A stretch of DNA of 64,000 nt from Trebouxia sp. TZW2008 (Eukaryota > Chlorophyta > Trebouxiophyceae > Trebouxiales > Trebouxiaceae), in the NCBI GenBank assembly GCA_002118135.1, contig BDIU01000363.1, positions 1 through 64,000 of the forward strand. Direction: 5' to 3'. A program made the translations under genes and the position numbers. Shown piece after piece: positions 34,693 to 47,738 of the stretch (position 1 is the stretch's first letter; each line of letters starts with the position of its first letter). The notes under the pieces were generated by a model that was not told the origin of the DNA, ran no database searches, and worked only from the letters and a program-made list of their open reading frames with translations.

Positions 34693-37600
34693 TCACTTTG
34701 CGTGGATGAGTTCGACATTGATGTCCTCAGGATACTTTCCCGCAAAGCCCATGCAGACTGCTGAGAAGCGTGCAGCTGATGGTGCAGCGTGTTGATTTCT
34801 GCCACATCTCTCAAACACATGCTCTCTAGTGCATGCACCCTGCATGCCACACACTTGCTTGCTGAGCTGCAGCTGCCACAAAAGGCAGCCGAAACTTTGA
34901 CACTGCATGGTCATGACTGTACTGTATAGCAGCTTGTTGCGTAGAAAACACGCAATATGCTGCAAGCTGCTTGCATGCAATGCGGCTATGTTGCGCATCA
35001 GCAATGCGCAAGCAACATGACTGCTTCTCACCTTCTCAACTCAACCTGTAATGATCGCATGACAGACACTTCAGCTTCACCAGCAGCAGCTGCTGATGCC
35101 TTAGCAGCAGCTTGGTCCCTCAGCAACCGAGCATTGCAACAAGCGTCTGCTGTCTTTGTGTCTGCCTCCTGCATCATCATGCTTGCATGAGCTGAAGCCA
35201 AGCACAAAATGACAAAATGGGCACAAGCTGTGAGCACTGGCTATCATTCATGGCTGCAAACGCTACAGCATGTCCAGCTTTAAGTTTGACTGCAGCGCTC
35301 ACCAGGCAGTGCAAAGCAAACTCAAGTGCATGCAAGTTTATTATCTTGTGTGTTTTGCACCAAAATGGTCACACTAGCTTCTGCTTAGTAATGCAAACTG
35401 ATACAATTCAGTCTGCATTCGGTCACTGACCTGATTGGCAGAGACAGCTGCATCTGCTGTGTGCAGACACAGAGACACGCTTTGGCCTCTAGGCTGCAGC
35501 ATGCAGTCCAATCTGTTGCTGCTCTGCATCACAACCAAGATAGTTTCAGACCTATATTGCTGCTGCTGCTGGTGCTGCTGCTCATTTTGCTTGCAGAAGC
35601 ATGCTGGTGATGCAGCATGTAAGCTTATGTCAAATTGCAGGGATGCTGCCTTGCATGAGATCAGACAACTGCAGCATGTGCAGTTGAAAACCAAACCAAT
35701 TGCAGCATTACGCAAGGTAGTACCAGTATGCAGATGAACAGCAGCAGTACCTGCGCTTCTTGTTGTGCGACAAGAATGCGGGCATGTAGCTGCACAATAG
35801 TGGCTTGTTGGTCACTGCAGCGCCTGTGAGCCTCCACCAGCTGATGCCTCACTTCTCCAATCTGCGACGTGAGCTTGCAATCAGTCTGTGTTTGATTTGC
35901 AGGATGTGAGACGAGAGATTGCCTAACATCATGCTCTTTGGTTACGATAAGGATTCAAACCGTTGGGGTCGGCCGAGGAAGATCTGGACCAACATTGTTC
36001 TTCTGATTTCAACAGTTGAACAGCAACTGTCCTTACCATGATGCTCTGAACAGGCCAGCCTGGCAAGATAAGACCTGGGCCACACACCTTCAGCACATGT
36101 GCTGGAATGTGTCATTGTTATCATCATTAGTCTTGGATCCAACCAATTTGACCAGCAGCAATAGGACTTAGATGAGCAAGCATCCAAGTCTTGTGACATT
36201 GTGGCGACAGACTATAGCAGCTGAAGCTGACTGTCGTGTTGTTGTAAAGCAGTGTTGTAAGCCTTGGGACCTTGTCGTGATGTCTGACGCATCTTATGGC
36301 ACAGGCACAGTAAACTGCATCAGCAAGTACTGAGTGTGTATGTCAGACAATGATACCTGTGACAGGCCAATATGCAGATTGCATTTCTTGGTCTCATCAC
36401 ATGTCTGTAGAGCCTTCATGCCAGCCATGGCAGCATCCCGCTCACACTGTGCGGCTGTCAGCTCAGATTGAAGTGACTGCACTTGCTGCTCAAGGCTGTG
36501 CTGGCATGCTGTGCTTTGCACCAGCTGCTCAGCAGATGAGCTCTGCAGTGCTTGCTGGCGTGCCTGTAAGCTGTGGTAGGCCTCAGCACCAGCAGCATCA
36601 CTAATCTCTGCAATGATACACACTGTCAAGCAGCTTCAATTGCTAGTGATCACTTGAAACCAATTTTGACATGGTCTGAGGCGCAGGCGCAGACAGAATG
36701 AGTACTTGAGAAGGGGTCAGTGTCTCTGAGACATTGATTACCTTGCGCTATTTGAGGCACATGTTGCTGTGTTTCTGATGCCCTGCTTGATTCAAAAGCA
36801 TGCCTTCTGCAGCGCTTGCATGCCAACTTGATTTTGCTTTCACTATATTTTTCTGCTTTCATCCGTGTTGTTAGTATTTACTGGGAGCATGCAACATAGT
36901 GCAACAAAGGCAGGGCATTGAGACGTGCTGAGGGGGGGTCACCGTGGCTCTCGCACACCTGCCGCAGCTGCTGGCAAGCATGAGCAAGATCAGCTTGTAG
37001 ACGCTGCTTCTCTTCTAGCCACCTTGCCTTGGCCTGGTCATGGGTGTGAGCTGCTGACCTGCACATCACCTGCTGCCTGGTGTGATATTGACTGAAGACA
37101 GCCCTCTGTTGCTTACCCTGGTGCATTTTGGTGCTTCCTTTGACTGGCACAGGAAGCAAATGCAAGCAGAGGCAGGCGTCTGTAGTGTAGCTGACAAAAC
37201 CTCACAGTTGCTGAGCCAACTTCTGACTGACGTAATATACATGCAGGCAGGGGAGGTGTCAACCTCAGGACATGATGAAGACATTCTCATCAAGACAAAG
37301 ATGCTGTAGTACAAACTATAACTGGCAGGCGCTGTTTGCACCTGCTTGCAAAGAGATGTCAGGTGAAAAGCTCTACCTGGCATGCTGCTGAAGGCCTGTG
37401 TTCTGAACATGAAGTTCTGACAGTTGCCGCTCACTGTGCTTGCTTTTGTCTTTGAGAAGCATCACTTGTCTTTTAGCTGACGACAGCTTGCTGCCTCTAT
37501 CTTCAGACTCTGACTACATGGCGATAAACCTCTTGTCAAGCATTTGACCTTGCGTGGTTCAGCAGCAAAGCAATAGAGTGGTGCATGACAGGTTGCTGCT

Positions 37601-38204
37601 CACCTTGAGGGACAGCAAAACATCTGTCATGTCATCTTGGGCTTTTTGCAGTTTGTCTAGCGAATGTGTTTGAGCTTTCAGACTGCTCCTGAGTCTGTAC
37701 ATGCAGCAGCAGTTCAGCATGCAGAGAGACGTTGCAAGCAGCCTATCAGAGATGTCAGCTGTACAGACCAATGTTGAGCAGCACAAGGTGATGCAGTGAA
37801 GCTGACCGGAAATGCCCTGGTATGCTTGCAGCTTGCGTAAGCAGTCCAAGGTTGCAATGCTGAGCTGCATTCGCACGGGATTTGATTGCATTGGGTACCT
37901 TTGCTGCTCCTGTTGTGCAGAAGCGAGTTGAACTTGCAGCTCATCTGCTCTTTGCTTGTCTGTTGCCGCAGCATGTTCTGCCTGCTGCTGTGCTGATTTA
38001 GCAGAGCCAAGCTTCTGCTCATGGCTGGCTTTTTGCGTCTAGAACAGCATAATGCAAACTGTTGAACGCGTGCAATGAGGAACGGTTCAGCCTATGCTTG
38101 CTGTTAGCCATAGGACTCTGACAGCATACCTGGAGGTCTTGTACAAGATGCCCTAACAGCTGATTCTCGGCCTGCACGTCCCTGAGCTTGTCTTCTAACT
38201 GCAT
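34693..38204 (-). CDS. Coiled-coil protein of unknown function
   Basis: Nine exons (minus): 38204-38130, 38038-37899, 37694-37604, 37513-37377, 37058-36943, 36607-36357, 35861-35751, 35168-35032, 34798-34693; 1,164 nt, 387 residues. Phases agree at every junction. The protein is Gln/Ala/Leu/Lys-rich and almost wholly coiled coil, from MQLEDKLRDVQAENQLL to the Ala-rich AAAKASAAAAGEAEVS region, with a short non-coil C-terminus (GFAGKYPEDINVELIHAK). No catalytic motif, signal peptide or membrane segment is visible. The start codon lies in a small CpG-rich patch (about 38190-38460), which supports it as the 5' end. The last acceptor has an in-frame alternative 10-12 nt upstream. A basal-body, centrosomal or Golgi tether would fit, but nothing singles one out. 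Confidence 0.65.
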
Positions 38205-39156
38205 CGTTCACAACATTGCGTAAGCGGAATGTTACATGATGCGTCAGGACAGTTGCAGGCTACTGACCTCCAGAAGGAGGACGGAATTACAACGGTATTC
38301 GAGCCCCGAGTATCCATGCAAGCCTTTACAAGGCTGTTTGCTTTCTAAGTTCTTGATCACGCCTGGCATGCTATGAGGGACGGCAAGGCCACAATGTCAT
38401 GCCTTTTGTCTGTGGAAGGCTTCAGCTGACGCGGAACTCGTGCCGCTTCGTGTAACAAAGTTTGTTGTGGCACCTATCAGTTTGAATTGGCAGTGATGAG
38501 CTAAAGCAGCAGCTACAGCTGCAGCTGTGACTTGAGCACTCTGGACTTATGACAGTGTTACAGATCTGCAAGCAGGCAAGGCATTGTACATCCCTCATGC
38601 CAGAATTATACAAGCTATTTTGTTCAAGTTTCAACGGGTCTCGTGTGTATGGAAGTTGTTCATCACGATCAAATCCTCAAAATACATGATTGTACGGCTG
38701 CAAACAACACAGCAGTCTAAGAATTCAACGTCGGACAACAGCAAACAGGCTGTGCACACCACTCTGTGCCCTACTGTTTGTACATGAAGATGTCCCTTTT
38801 GATATACACAGTCAATATTGATGACATGCACTAGCTGATCCATACACTACAGCCGATGCACCTGAGGAAAAGTACAGCAGGTATCGATCTTGAAGTACTG
38901 AACACAACAAGCTGAACTTGTCACATGCATTGTACAGAGCAACAACACATACAACCATCTGAAAAGAAGTTGAGCCCACTGCAGTACATACGAGTGTGGC
39001 ACTCAGCAGTTTGGTTGTCAATTTAGACAATAATGCAACACCAACAAACTGATGCAGCTTGCACCCAGGTAAGCCTTTGCATTCCCCAGCCTTTAGCTGC
39101 TCCATCTGTTGAACTTTTGTACAAGCTGACAGAGCTGTTTTGTCAGATGGTATCGC
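38205..39156. other. Intergenic: coiled-coil gene promoter and ETHE1 3' region
   Basis: The left part (to about 38460) is fairly CpG-rich and is probably the promoter of the leftward coiled-coil gene. The rest is CpG-poor and AT-richer and should include the ETHE1 3' UTR. No coding exon was found. Confidence 0.45.
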
Positions 39157-40705
39157 TTAGTACACTCCACATGCAAGGTTGGCTGGCACAGCTTTATCAA
39201 TCTTCTTGGGATACGGCAGCCCCAGGTTTTGCATCAGGTCTACAAATTTGTCCTCTGGCAGGGTCAGCCGTGGGTTGCTGGCCTTTTCATTGCCTATGTT
39301 GCTGCTTGTCCTGCCTTTGTAGTCATGAGCAGGGTACACAACTGTTGACTCTGGCAATGTAAACAGTTGTGTGTGCACTGACTTGTACAGCTGCCTGCAA
39401 CAGCATTGCAACATATAATATTATAATCACAAGCGCTATGTCAAGATGCACAATGATCGACACAAGATGGTAAAGCATTTATGCTGGAGAGCCAGACACC
39501 GTAGCCATTCTTTGTGCTGCTGCAATTTGAGCTGAACTGTTGCTGAGGTGCTGTACAATACGCCCCAGCACAAACTGTGAAATGGGCAGGTGTTATGAAT
39601 CAAGCAATCCTGTCATAGAAACCCACAAGAGGGTCACGCGGACAACTTTAAAGTCAATATCAACAGTTTAAAGTCATTACTAATCTATTGCATATGACAG
39701 CCAAGCTTAGTGTGCTCATGCCCTAAAACGACATGAGATGTCAATGGGTGGGTTGCGCAAGAAATGTTTCCTGTGAAGATTGCAGTTCCCTACGTATCTT
39801 CCAAACAGGCTGTGCTGGCTAGTGTTCAAACCGGATGCTACAGAGACATTTGCATCTGTTATGGAAGGAAGCAGAACAGCTTACCTTGCATTCCCTTCTT
39901 GGAAATCTGTACGCCCACAGCCCTGGATGAGGAGTGCATCGCCTGTGAATGCTGCCCCCCCATTTTCAGGTGAGTAGTATGTTACACAGCCGCCTGTGTG
40001 GCCAGGCGTTGCAAGTACTTGCAGGCTTGAGTCACCAAAATCCAGCTGAACATGTGCACAGGCAGGCAAGGCAGTCAGCACATGGATAGTCAACATATGT
40101 ATATCCTGCCCATCTCTAACCGGAACACAGTCAGAGTGTGCAAGCAGCAGAGCAGCTCTGCCTTGAAGCCTTACTTGATCTCCAAGTTTCACTAGGATAT
40201 CTGCTTTGCATTTGCTGGCAGCAGATATCACACTTTTGAGCTGAGGAAGTCGATGTTTGAGAGCACCAGTCCCGGTGATATGGTCCGCATGACAATGAGT
40301 GTTGATGGCAAACTTCACATGCAGTCCAGCCTTTTGCACAAAAGACATGTCGCGATCTACCTGCAGAAGCAACATTTTGAACGGCATTGACCAAAAAAGT
40401 ACTTGTGTATGTGCACTGCTTTGGGCCTGTTTGAGTTTTGCGTCATATTAGCAGGCAGCTCTCAACCAGGACAGTACCTGTTCCAGAACGGGATCAATGA
40501 CGACGGCGTTCTTGGTGCGTTCATCGGCAAGAAAATACGTGAACGTTGAACTTTCGGCGTCTTGAAGCTGCGTCAGAGAAAACGCCATAGCTATAGCTGC
40601 CGGCCTGCTTCTGGACCGGCGAGCTGTTGCAACAGTGCGGTGATGTGTTACTGGCAGTGCGATGAGCTTGCCGACGTGAACTGGCAGTCGGGCGCACAGC
40701 TGCAT
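39157..40705 (-). CDS. ETHE1: ETHE1 persulfide dioxygenase
   Basis: Mitochondrial Fe(II) persulfide dioxygenase of the metallo-beta-lactamase fold; it oxidises glutathione persulfide to sulfite in sulfide and cysteine catabolism. Four exons (minus): 40705-40478, 40360-40175, 40045-39885, 39394-39157; 270 residues (human 254). The first about 38 residues ([17 protein letters not shown], then Arg-rich) fit a mitochondrial presequence. The metal motif NTHCHADH gives H98, H100, D102 and H103. TPGHTGGC gives H154, [17 protein letters not shown] gives D174 and YPAHDY gives H215, so the iron ligands are complete. The end, [14 protein letters not shown], matches ETHE1 rather than glyoxalase II. Exon 2 is read to GAT CAA before GTAAGG; the longer unspliced frame would insert about 40 residues foreign to the family. 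It is head-to-head with the MFS gene. Confidence 0.95.
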
Positions 40706-41111
40706 ACGCACTTTTAAGCGTCTCACGTGCAGGCACGAGGGTTGATCTGGAGGCAAAATAGCGAAGCCTCAGCAAGCCGGGCAGATCTCGAGCACCAGAA
40801 CCGCTACACAGAAATTTCGGTGCAGGTCATCAGGACAACTGTGCGGCACGGCAGGAGCTAATGACACTCTCTCGTTCCGGTCGAAGTTCTTGACGAGCAA
40901 TTGACCTGTGCAAACTGATGCGATGACTCATCGACTGTGCGAGTTCAAACTGCACCGGCGGTGAAGGTCAAGTCGAGGCATCGAGAATGCAGTTCAGGCC
41001 TGGACCTCGGCCGTGCGAGGCGATGCCAGACATTGTCTAGTATGCTTGATTAGCCGCACGCGGGCTTGCCGCCTTTCAAGACCTTTGCAGCACCGCCGGC
41101 AGGCTGCAGAC
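40706..41111. promoter_or_regulatory. CpG-rich shared promoter of ETHE1 and the MFS gene
   Basis: This 406-nt divergent intergenic region is part of a CpG-rich block (about 40480-41130). By eye I count about 25 CpG in 40801-41100, against one in 49741-50040, an intron segment of equal length. Confidence 0.65.
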
Positions 41112-44100
41112 ATGGCTCGAGGTGCAAAAGAAACGGCGCGCTCAGGGCTGTCATGGCTGATGGAGGAGCATATCGCTAAGGTGCGTCTATGATGTTGTTC
41201 AAGAGCTTATGTGACTGACTGCCTCCTGACGCCGGTCGTTCAACAGCTCAAAGGTTGTGGGCTTAAGCAGGTCTGGAACATGGCTTACTACTCGGGGCTT
41301 GTGTGCATTGCACCTTACATGAATGTGTACTACAAACGTCTCAGCGTGTCAGAGAGGCAAATTGGTATTCTTGCTGCACTCTCTCCCTGGGTCAACGCGT
41401 CATCAGGTAATGCAAGTTTCCCTTTTGGCTGGAGGCTTCTTTTCATAGCCTCCCTGCCTGATCACTCACAAGTGCTACACACTGACTGCTGGTGGCTGGC
41501 ATGCAGGAGCTGCTTGGGCTGCTTTTGCAGACTATACATGCTGGCATAAGCCGCTACTGATCCTGACATCAGTGCTGGCTCTCTTGGCCAGAACCAGCAC
41601 AGCTTTTGTGTCCACGTTTGGCATGGTCTGCCTTGTGGCATTGTTGTCTGAAACATTCACAGCCCCTGTCAGCATCTTATCTGACATTGCGATCATGTCA
41701 GCTGCAAAGACGGTGAGACATGCCCTACTGTGTGCAAAGTGCCTGTGGCATGGCCAGCTCTGTCAATGTTCTGCAGCATGCTGCTTTTGCCTGAAGCTGC
41801 TCAATGTTGCAATCAGGACGCAGCTCAGGACCACTGCATGCACAACACAAGCAAGTCGACTCAGATTCAGCATGCACATCAATGCCACACTGAAAATTTG
41901 TGTGTTTCAGGATGGTCACTATGGTGAGCAGCGCATGTTTGCCTCAGCAGGATGGGGGATTTTCAGCGCTCTGTCAGGGTACTTGGTGTCCAAATACAGC
42001 ATATTCACAGCTTTTGAGCTTTACTTTGCCTTGACAGCTTTTGCCATTCTGCCAGTCTGCTTCCTCAAGTTTCACCCCAAACCACATCTGCAACAGGTCA
42101 GTTCTCAGCATTTGACACTTCCAACCATGTTACCTGAGTTCTCACTTGCATGCAGCAGACACGTCTAGGTTGATTGCTGGAGTTTGCATGTGTCCACTGC
42201 TGAACATGAGCATCAAAACAAGCAAGGCTGCTGACCCTTGCATCTGCTGTTCAGGATCAGCACGGTCACCAACAGACTGAGCCTTTAACAGGTACACCCA
42301 CAGACAGCCCTGCTGTTCAACAGAGCAATGACAATCAGTCACGGCAAGGTGCACAACACGAAGGCACTGGGCCTGCCAAAACTTTGGCAGACTTGTCCAA
42401 ATCCTCCTTATCTAGTGCACTGTCAGCAGCGTCAAGGCCTGCTGCATATCTGGCACAAAATGGACAACATGACAATGTGCTGAGTCCTCGAGCATCATTG
42501 GATCTGACCATGCACCCTGAAAGCAGCGAAGTCTGTGTAGTCAGAATCACAGCTGATCCAGAGCGAGCCCACTACCCTGCATGCTATCCCAAGGACAGCA
42601 TCATTGAAGACCCCACAGCAGCTGCTTTCCTTGAACATGCTTTTCAGCCAAGCATGCAACAGCCTGTTTTCCATGTCCACATGCCTTCAAGGCGTGGCAG
42701 TCTGCATGGCCAAGAGGAAGCTTCAGACCATGGTTCAGAGTCAGGAGACTTGCACCAACATCCTGCTCCCAGCCAGCATCCCAATAGTGACAGCCAGCTG
42801 ACAGAGCCTTTGCTGTCAAGTGCTGGACATCTGCACAGTGGTCATGCCCATGATGCAGCACCAGACATGGGTCTTTGGCAGCGTTGGAAGATCCTGTTGA
42901 GCAATCCTCAAGCAGTGCCCTTCTTTGCAATGTCGCTGCTGATGGGTTTTGGGACTGGCGTCCTGTCAACCTATCTCTTCCTCTACCTAGACGAGCTAGG
43001 TGAGTCTGGCCACCACAAGTGCATCTGCAGTAGCATACCTGCACCACACGGCTTGTATTCTCCTGTTGTAAGCATGAACTACGACTCCGCCACCTGGCAC
43101 ATAAGTTGTGCCCACTAGGGCTTCATACATGCTGCCGGCACAACTTCAAGTATGCTTCACCTGCACTCACCGTGACACCAATGCATGCGTACACCTGCCG
43201 TTAAACTATATGCCTCATCATTGAGTCCTCAGCAGCTGCAGGCATCTACAATGTTTGATTTTCATCACATTCTCAGTTGCTGGAGCGTGTTACAGGGGGG
43301 AGTGAGATGCTGATGGGTCTGTGCATCACTGTAACGTGCATTGTGGAGTTGCCCATATTTGCTGCCAACAACTGGATATTGCGGACACTGGGCGTCAACT
43401 CTGTGATTCACGTCACGCTGGCAGTCTGTGTCATCAGAATGGTACGCTGAATGCTTCTTTGTTGACCAAAAACTTTCTGAAAAACAGCTTCGCATCACAC
43501 TGCTGCCTTTTGGCTGCATCTATATTGCATGGGTCAGACTGGTAATCCTGTGTGATTGTCCAACAGAGCCCACCAACATGTCGACTAATGTTAAAGACAG
43601 CCGTGTTGTCCGGCTTCTATATGGATGCATGATCAATCTGAGCATTACTCACATGTTGGCATGCAGCCTCTTGAAGGCATACTAGCAGTGTCTTGTGGGC
43701 TGCACAGCCTGCAACTCGACACCAGGTGGCGACCGCATTTGAGGCGGCCAATACGCATGGGCAAAATCTGTTTTGCAGCTCTGCGGCTTGTTTACCAACA
43801 GTTGGGCTACACTTCTCAGATGTCCACGCATCTAAGAGTGCATTGTGTTTGAATGTCATCAGACAAAAGTAATGTGAAAACGTATGACATATTGCGCCTA
43901 CAGGCAGCTTACTCAACCATGCACAAGTGGAACTCCTTGTGGTGGGTACTGGCGGTGGAGTCAATCAATGGGATCACCTTTGCTTGCTTCTGGCCCGCTG
44001 GCACCTTGCACTGCACCAGAATTGCACCCCACGGCATGGCAGCAACTGTACAGGTATGCGCTCTGTACTGCAAGCTATTGCAAGCTACAATACTGATCCC

Positions 44101-44655
44101 GACCCCCCCCCACATCATAGTGACTCCCTGAGTCTGAACTGCTTCAGCGCAGTTGCCTTGGCATGGTGGCCCTGAATAGAAGTGCCTTGGACTTACACTC
44201 TTTACTGTGGTACGCTGCACGTACTTGTTGAATAGAGAACGCTTGTGCTGTATTGTTCCACTCTGACAGACTCTGTTTCCACACCAACAGTTTCTGTTTT
44301 TTTGTAGTGTTTGCTGGGCTGCTGAGCATTGTGGCAAGCTTTGCTGAACAGCATTATACTGCAAGTCAAGCCATGCAGGCAGCTTGCGCAGCCAGCTCCT
44401 GACACTGGACACGCTTGCTCAGCACTCATATGCATCTCATATGTGATGCAGGGTGTGTTTACCAGCCTGTATGGAGGTGTGGGGGGCGGCCTTGGGGGTC
44501 TGTATGGAGGATTTGTGTACAGCACTTATGGTGCAGCATCAGTGTTTCAGATTGGTTTGCTGGTCATTGTGGCGGGCTGGGTTGTGTGCAGCATTTGTCA
44601 GATTGTGGCCAGCTGTGTTTGCAGAACACCTCCCGTCAGTGACCAGCTGCGTTAG
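41112..44655 (+). CDS. MFSD6-like major facilitator transporter
   Basis: Multi-pass transporter of the MFS_1-like/MFSD6 group; substrate unknown. Eight exons: 41112-41180, 41247-41406, 41507-41712, 41911-42096, 42255-42999, 43296-43441, 43904-44053, 44452-44655; 621 residues. Family blocks: QVWNMAYYSGLVCIAPYMNVY near the N-terminus, RQIGILAALSPWVN, GAAWAAFADYT, GEQRMFASAGWGIFSALSG, LGGSEMLMGLCITVTCIVEL, NGITFACFWPAGTLHCTRIA and the Gly-rich GVFTSLYGGVGGGLGGLYGG. A hydrophilic loop of about 215 residues (from about 208, Ser/His/Gln-rich) separates the two six-helix halves and is encoded by one 745-nt exon. Helices 7-12 follow. A TGTAA at 44816 lies 161 nt past the stop and could be the poly(A) signal. 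The gene is convergent with RMT2. Confidence 0.88.
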
Positions 44656-45247
44656 GCCTTGATGGCTACAGGCATGACCAACAATGACATTGCCAGCTTG
44701 TTACTGTATCGCACTCAGCTTTCAGACCATTTGAAACATGCTGTATGGATGTAAGTCTCAACCAAAATGCTTTTCACCCATTATTATGGATCATATTGGC
44801 AGCTCTGAGTCTCAATGTAACTCTCCTTGCAAAGCAGAAGGTCTGACAATGACATGCCTAGGCAGTAGCTGCATTGATAGGCATCAACAGCTGATTCAGA
44901 TTCCGTCAGTCAGTTGTGATAGAATGACAGTGTCAGCCTAATAAACTGTAGGAGATACACTGTGAAGTTGCTATTTGAAGCAAATCAGTGTGCTCAATCA
45001 TCTTGAGCAAGCTCAAAAGGTTCTTGGCTGCAGCTCTGCATGTGATCTCAATACTTCTTCTGCACTGCTGCTCAATGCATGTCTGCGGCGTTCATGCGCC
45101 CAGACAAGCCCCCTAGAATGCATCTGCAGCCTGGCCAAATTGCTTATAAGAAACATTGAGATGTAAGCATGAATCAGCTGAACCTGCAGGCACTGACACC
45201 ATTTTGACACGAGCATGCATCATTGTATTTATACATATTGCAAGTGG
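44656..45247. other. Convergent intergenic spacer
   Basis: Between the MFS gene (+) and RMT2 (-). It contains TGTAA at 44816-44820 and AATAAA near 44940, candidate poly(A) signals for the MFS gene. Nothing else was recognised. Confidence 0.45.
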
Positions 45248-47469
45248 TTACTGCTTAGAATTTGAATCTGTGCCATCTTGTTGTGTGTCCTCCCATTGCA
45301 CAATCGGCAGCAGATATGTGTCCAGCTGCCAATACTTGTTCATTATGCCCTGCCAGATTGCTGAGTCAGAAACGTTGATAGGCAATGGTATAAAAGATGT
45401 GCTGAGACCCTGTGCAGCCAGCTCACACTTGACAACCTCACAAGACACCATATGAAAGAAAGCATTGTCTGCTGATAAGCCATTGAAGAAAGAATAAAGG
45501 CCGTCAGGTCTCAAAAGTGTTGCAAGCTGTTGGTGAAATTCCCTCAGGTCCTCATAATCTTCCCCAAAGGTGTCAAAGAAGATGCCATCATACTGTTTCA
45601 GCTGTGGAAGTACATCTTGCCAGCGCCCTTGGATTATGTGTACATTTCGCTTTTCGTTCCAGCCATCCTCCTTCATCTAAGACAGCACAAAATCCAATCA
45701 GCCTCTTAATGCAGCCCCAACGAATTCTGCTGAGACAAAAGGTCAAACCGCTGGTTTGAGCAGAATCACTGCTGCATGCTTTATTTTGTGCCAGCCACGA
45801 GCGCTAGTCTATTCAGAAGAGTGCCTGATAAGTACTGACTCGAACTTTGATGAGAGGTTGAGCTACGCGCTCAAGATGCCTGGATCAATGATGCATAGCT
45901 GTGTGCAAGCAATACACAGCAGCAATGCCTGGCACAGGCTACACACATACAGTGAGCATTGCAACAATCGGCATGCTCAATGAGCATTGTGCAATCAGTA
46001 CAACTTGACAAAAATGTGTGTAAACTAATATGTTCTTACAAACAATATGTACTTGAGGTGAAAGAAGAAGACCAACCTTGCGCAGCACATCTGGGTGAGC
46101 TTCTATGATGGTGTGGCTTCTAAATTCATTGCTCTGGATTGCTGTGTCCACCAGACCCAAGCCAAAGCCCACGTTCAGCACGTCACCCTTGCTGCTACAA
46201 ATTGCCTGCAACCAACAGAACAAGACGTGGTCAGTCTCTTGCTAATCCCTGTGCAAGGGACAGACAATGCACTGCAGCTTGGCTGTGACTGTGTCGGTGT
46301 CTGTTGTGAGAGTGCTGCTGTAAACCCTAGGCTGGTACAGCTGACTAAACAGGAGGGTTGATGCTACAAATTGCCTGCACCCAACTGGGCAAGACATGTC
46401 AAGTCTGTGGCCAGCGCGGAGCACTGGACACTCCATGCCTTACAGTCTGGGTGTGATTGCATGGGTGTCTGGTGTGACGGTTCTGTAGCGACTGGCTGTA
46501 TAACAAGCTCTGCATTTAGCTTGCTTACATTGGCTACACCCTTTTGTTGCATTTCACTGCTGCTGGTCTGGGGGCATGCCCCTCAAAATGCTGTTGACTC
46601 ATCTGCACAATAGCCAGTTTGCAGAAGTACTTTGCCATGTTGTCAAGATCGCGTCCGCCATGCATGTGCTGTACAAGCATGTGTTTGGACTCAAGCTGCG
46701 TCTAAATGGCAATTTCTGAAATGATGTGTGTTCTAATAGTTTTTTTTTTGGCTCTTGGCACAGAATCCAACAAAATAGACAACAGGCTGTAATGTCCACC
46801 TTTGCATGAGCCTGCATCAAGGGTCCTTCCCAGGCCATCATGACACCCTGACTGTCTTTGTCAATCAGCTGCTCACTGTTCTTCAGGTACTGCACTCTGT
46901 GCTCCAAGTACGCGCTGTTGGATGGCTGTGCTGAGCGGGCCTTGCGTTCAATTGCCCCTAGGATCAGCTCTGCTTGCACGCCTGGTCACATCAAAAAAGC
47001 TCCATTAAATAGAAGCAGCACATAATGTCATGTGCTTGAAAGTAACATATTTGAAACTCATTGCTGCGCAAGAGTATGCTCTTTCAGTGTACATGGTGGT
47101 AGCTCACCAGCATTCAGCAAGACCGCTGCACATTCTTCGTGCTGACCAGCAAGAGCATAGTCTCCAGCACAATTTGCCTGGCGGTCAAAGGCATTCCACG
47201 GTGCGCCTGCGGCCAACAGGGACCCCACCACCTCGGTCTGGCCCGCTGCAGCAGCCGCAATGAGAGCGCTACGTCCGTCAGACGGATCTTGGTATGCTGC
47301 ATCAACGCCAGCCCCAAGAAGCCGTTGCACCTGCAAAAGCAGTGCCCAGCTCAACCTTTGAGCCGGGCAGACGTCTGCAAGCAGTGCACTGCAGGTATAC
47401 CTGCTGCAGATCCCCCAGGCGAGCTGCTTCTATCAGCGCAAGACCCTGCGCACTGCTTTCGTCGGCCAT
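45248..47469 (-). CDS. RMT2: Ankyrin/RMT2-type arginine N-methyltransferase
   Basis: SAM-dependent methyltransferase; yeast Rmt2 methylates the delta nitrogen of an arginine in ribosomal protein L12. Five exons (minus): 47469-47401, 47330-47108, 46981-46800, 46205-46077, 45676-45248; 343 residues. The N-terminal third has ankyrin repeats ([56 protein letters not shown]). Then come [16 protein letters not shown], the SAM-binding loop [11 protein letters not shown] (168-178), the acidic strand [11 protein letters not shown], and [13 protein letters not shown] with [29 protein letters not shown] and [10 protein letters not shown] also match the family. It is head-to-head with MZT1, 269 nt apart. 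Its third intron carries a copy of the start of exon 4. Confidence 0.92.
46206..46540 (-). repeat. Copy of an RMT2 exon start and its acceptor
   Basis: The true exon 4 starts at 46205 with GGTTGCAG then GCAATTTGTAGCAGCAAGG. At 46374, 169 nt upstream in the intron, the junction recurs as GGGTGCAG then GCAATTTGTAGCATCAACC. The flanking 130 nt are repeated too (GTGACTGTGTCGGTGTCTG against GTGATTGCATGGGTGTCTG). The copied exon part is only a few codons long before it decays. Confidence 0.75.
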
Positions 47470-47738
47470 GTCAACAGCGAAGGTTTAAGTGCTGCAGCGA
47501 GCACTATGGCGAGGACCCTGTTTGACTCGTTAGACCCTACTTTCCAATCTCGGCAAAAAAATGCCAATACTTTCGAGACTGAATAGCCTTGGTGTAACAG
47601 GCATGTGCGCTTAGTGTCTTCGCAGTCAGAACTTAGATTTGCAGCGATCCTACACAGATAGGTCGTGATGCGTTGTGCACGTATGCAAGTGTGATCACTG
47701 TCGTCACGACCGACGCTTCACCGGTCGGTCTGCCGCAC
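47470..47738. promoter_or_regulatory. CpG-rich shared promoter of RMT2 and MZT1-NELFB
   Basis: A 269-nt divergent region within a CpG-rich block that runs to about 48130. A short upstream reading frame of nine codons (47668-47694, with a second in-frame ATG at 47683) precedes the MZT1 start if transcription begins to its left. No TATA box is evident. Confidence 0.6.

Noticed and set aside
35945..36030. tRNA-like T-loop (GGTTTGAATCC on the minus strand)
   Set aside because: The flanking bases do not form T, anticodon or acceptor stems.
40045..40174. Unspliced read-through between ETHE1 exons 2 and 3
   Set aside because: It would insert about 40 foreign residues between GDQ and [10 protein letters not shown]; a GTAAGG donor and a TTCAG acceptor remove them and restore the family sequence.
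42601..43047. Minus-strand frame of 148 residues
   Set aside because: It is antisense to the large hydrophilic-loop exon of the MFS gene.
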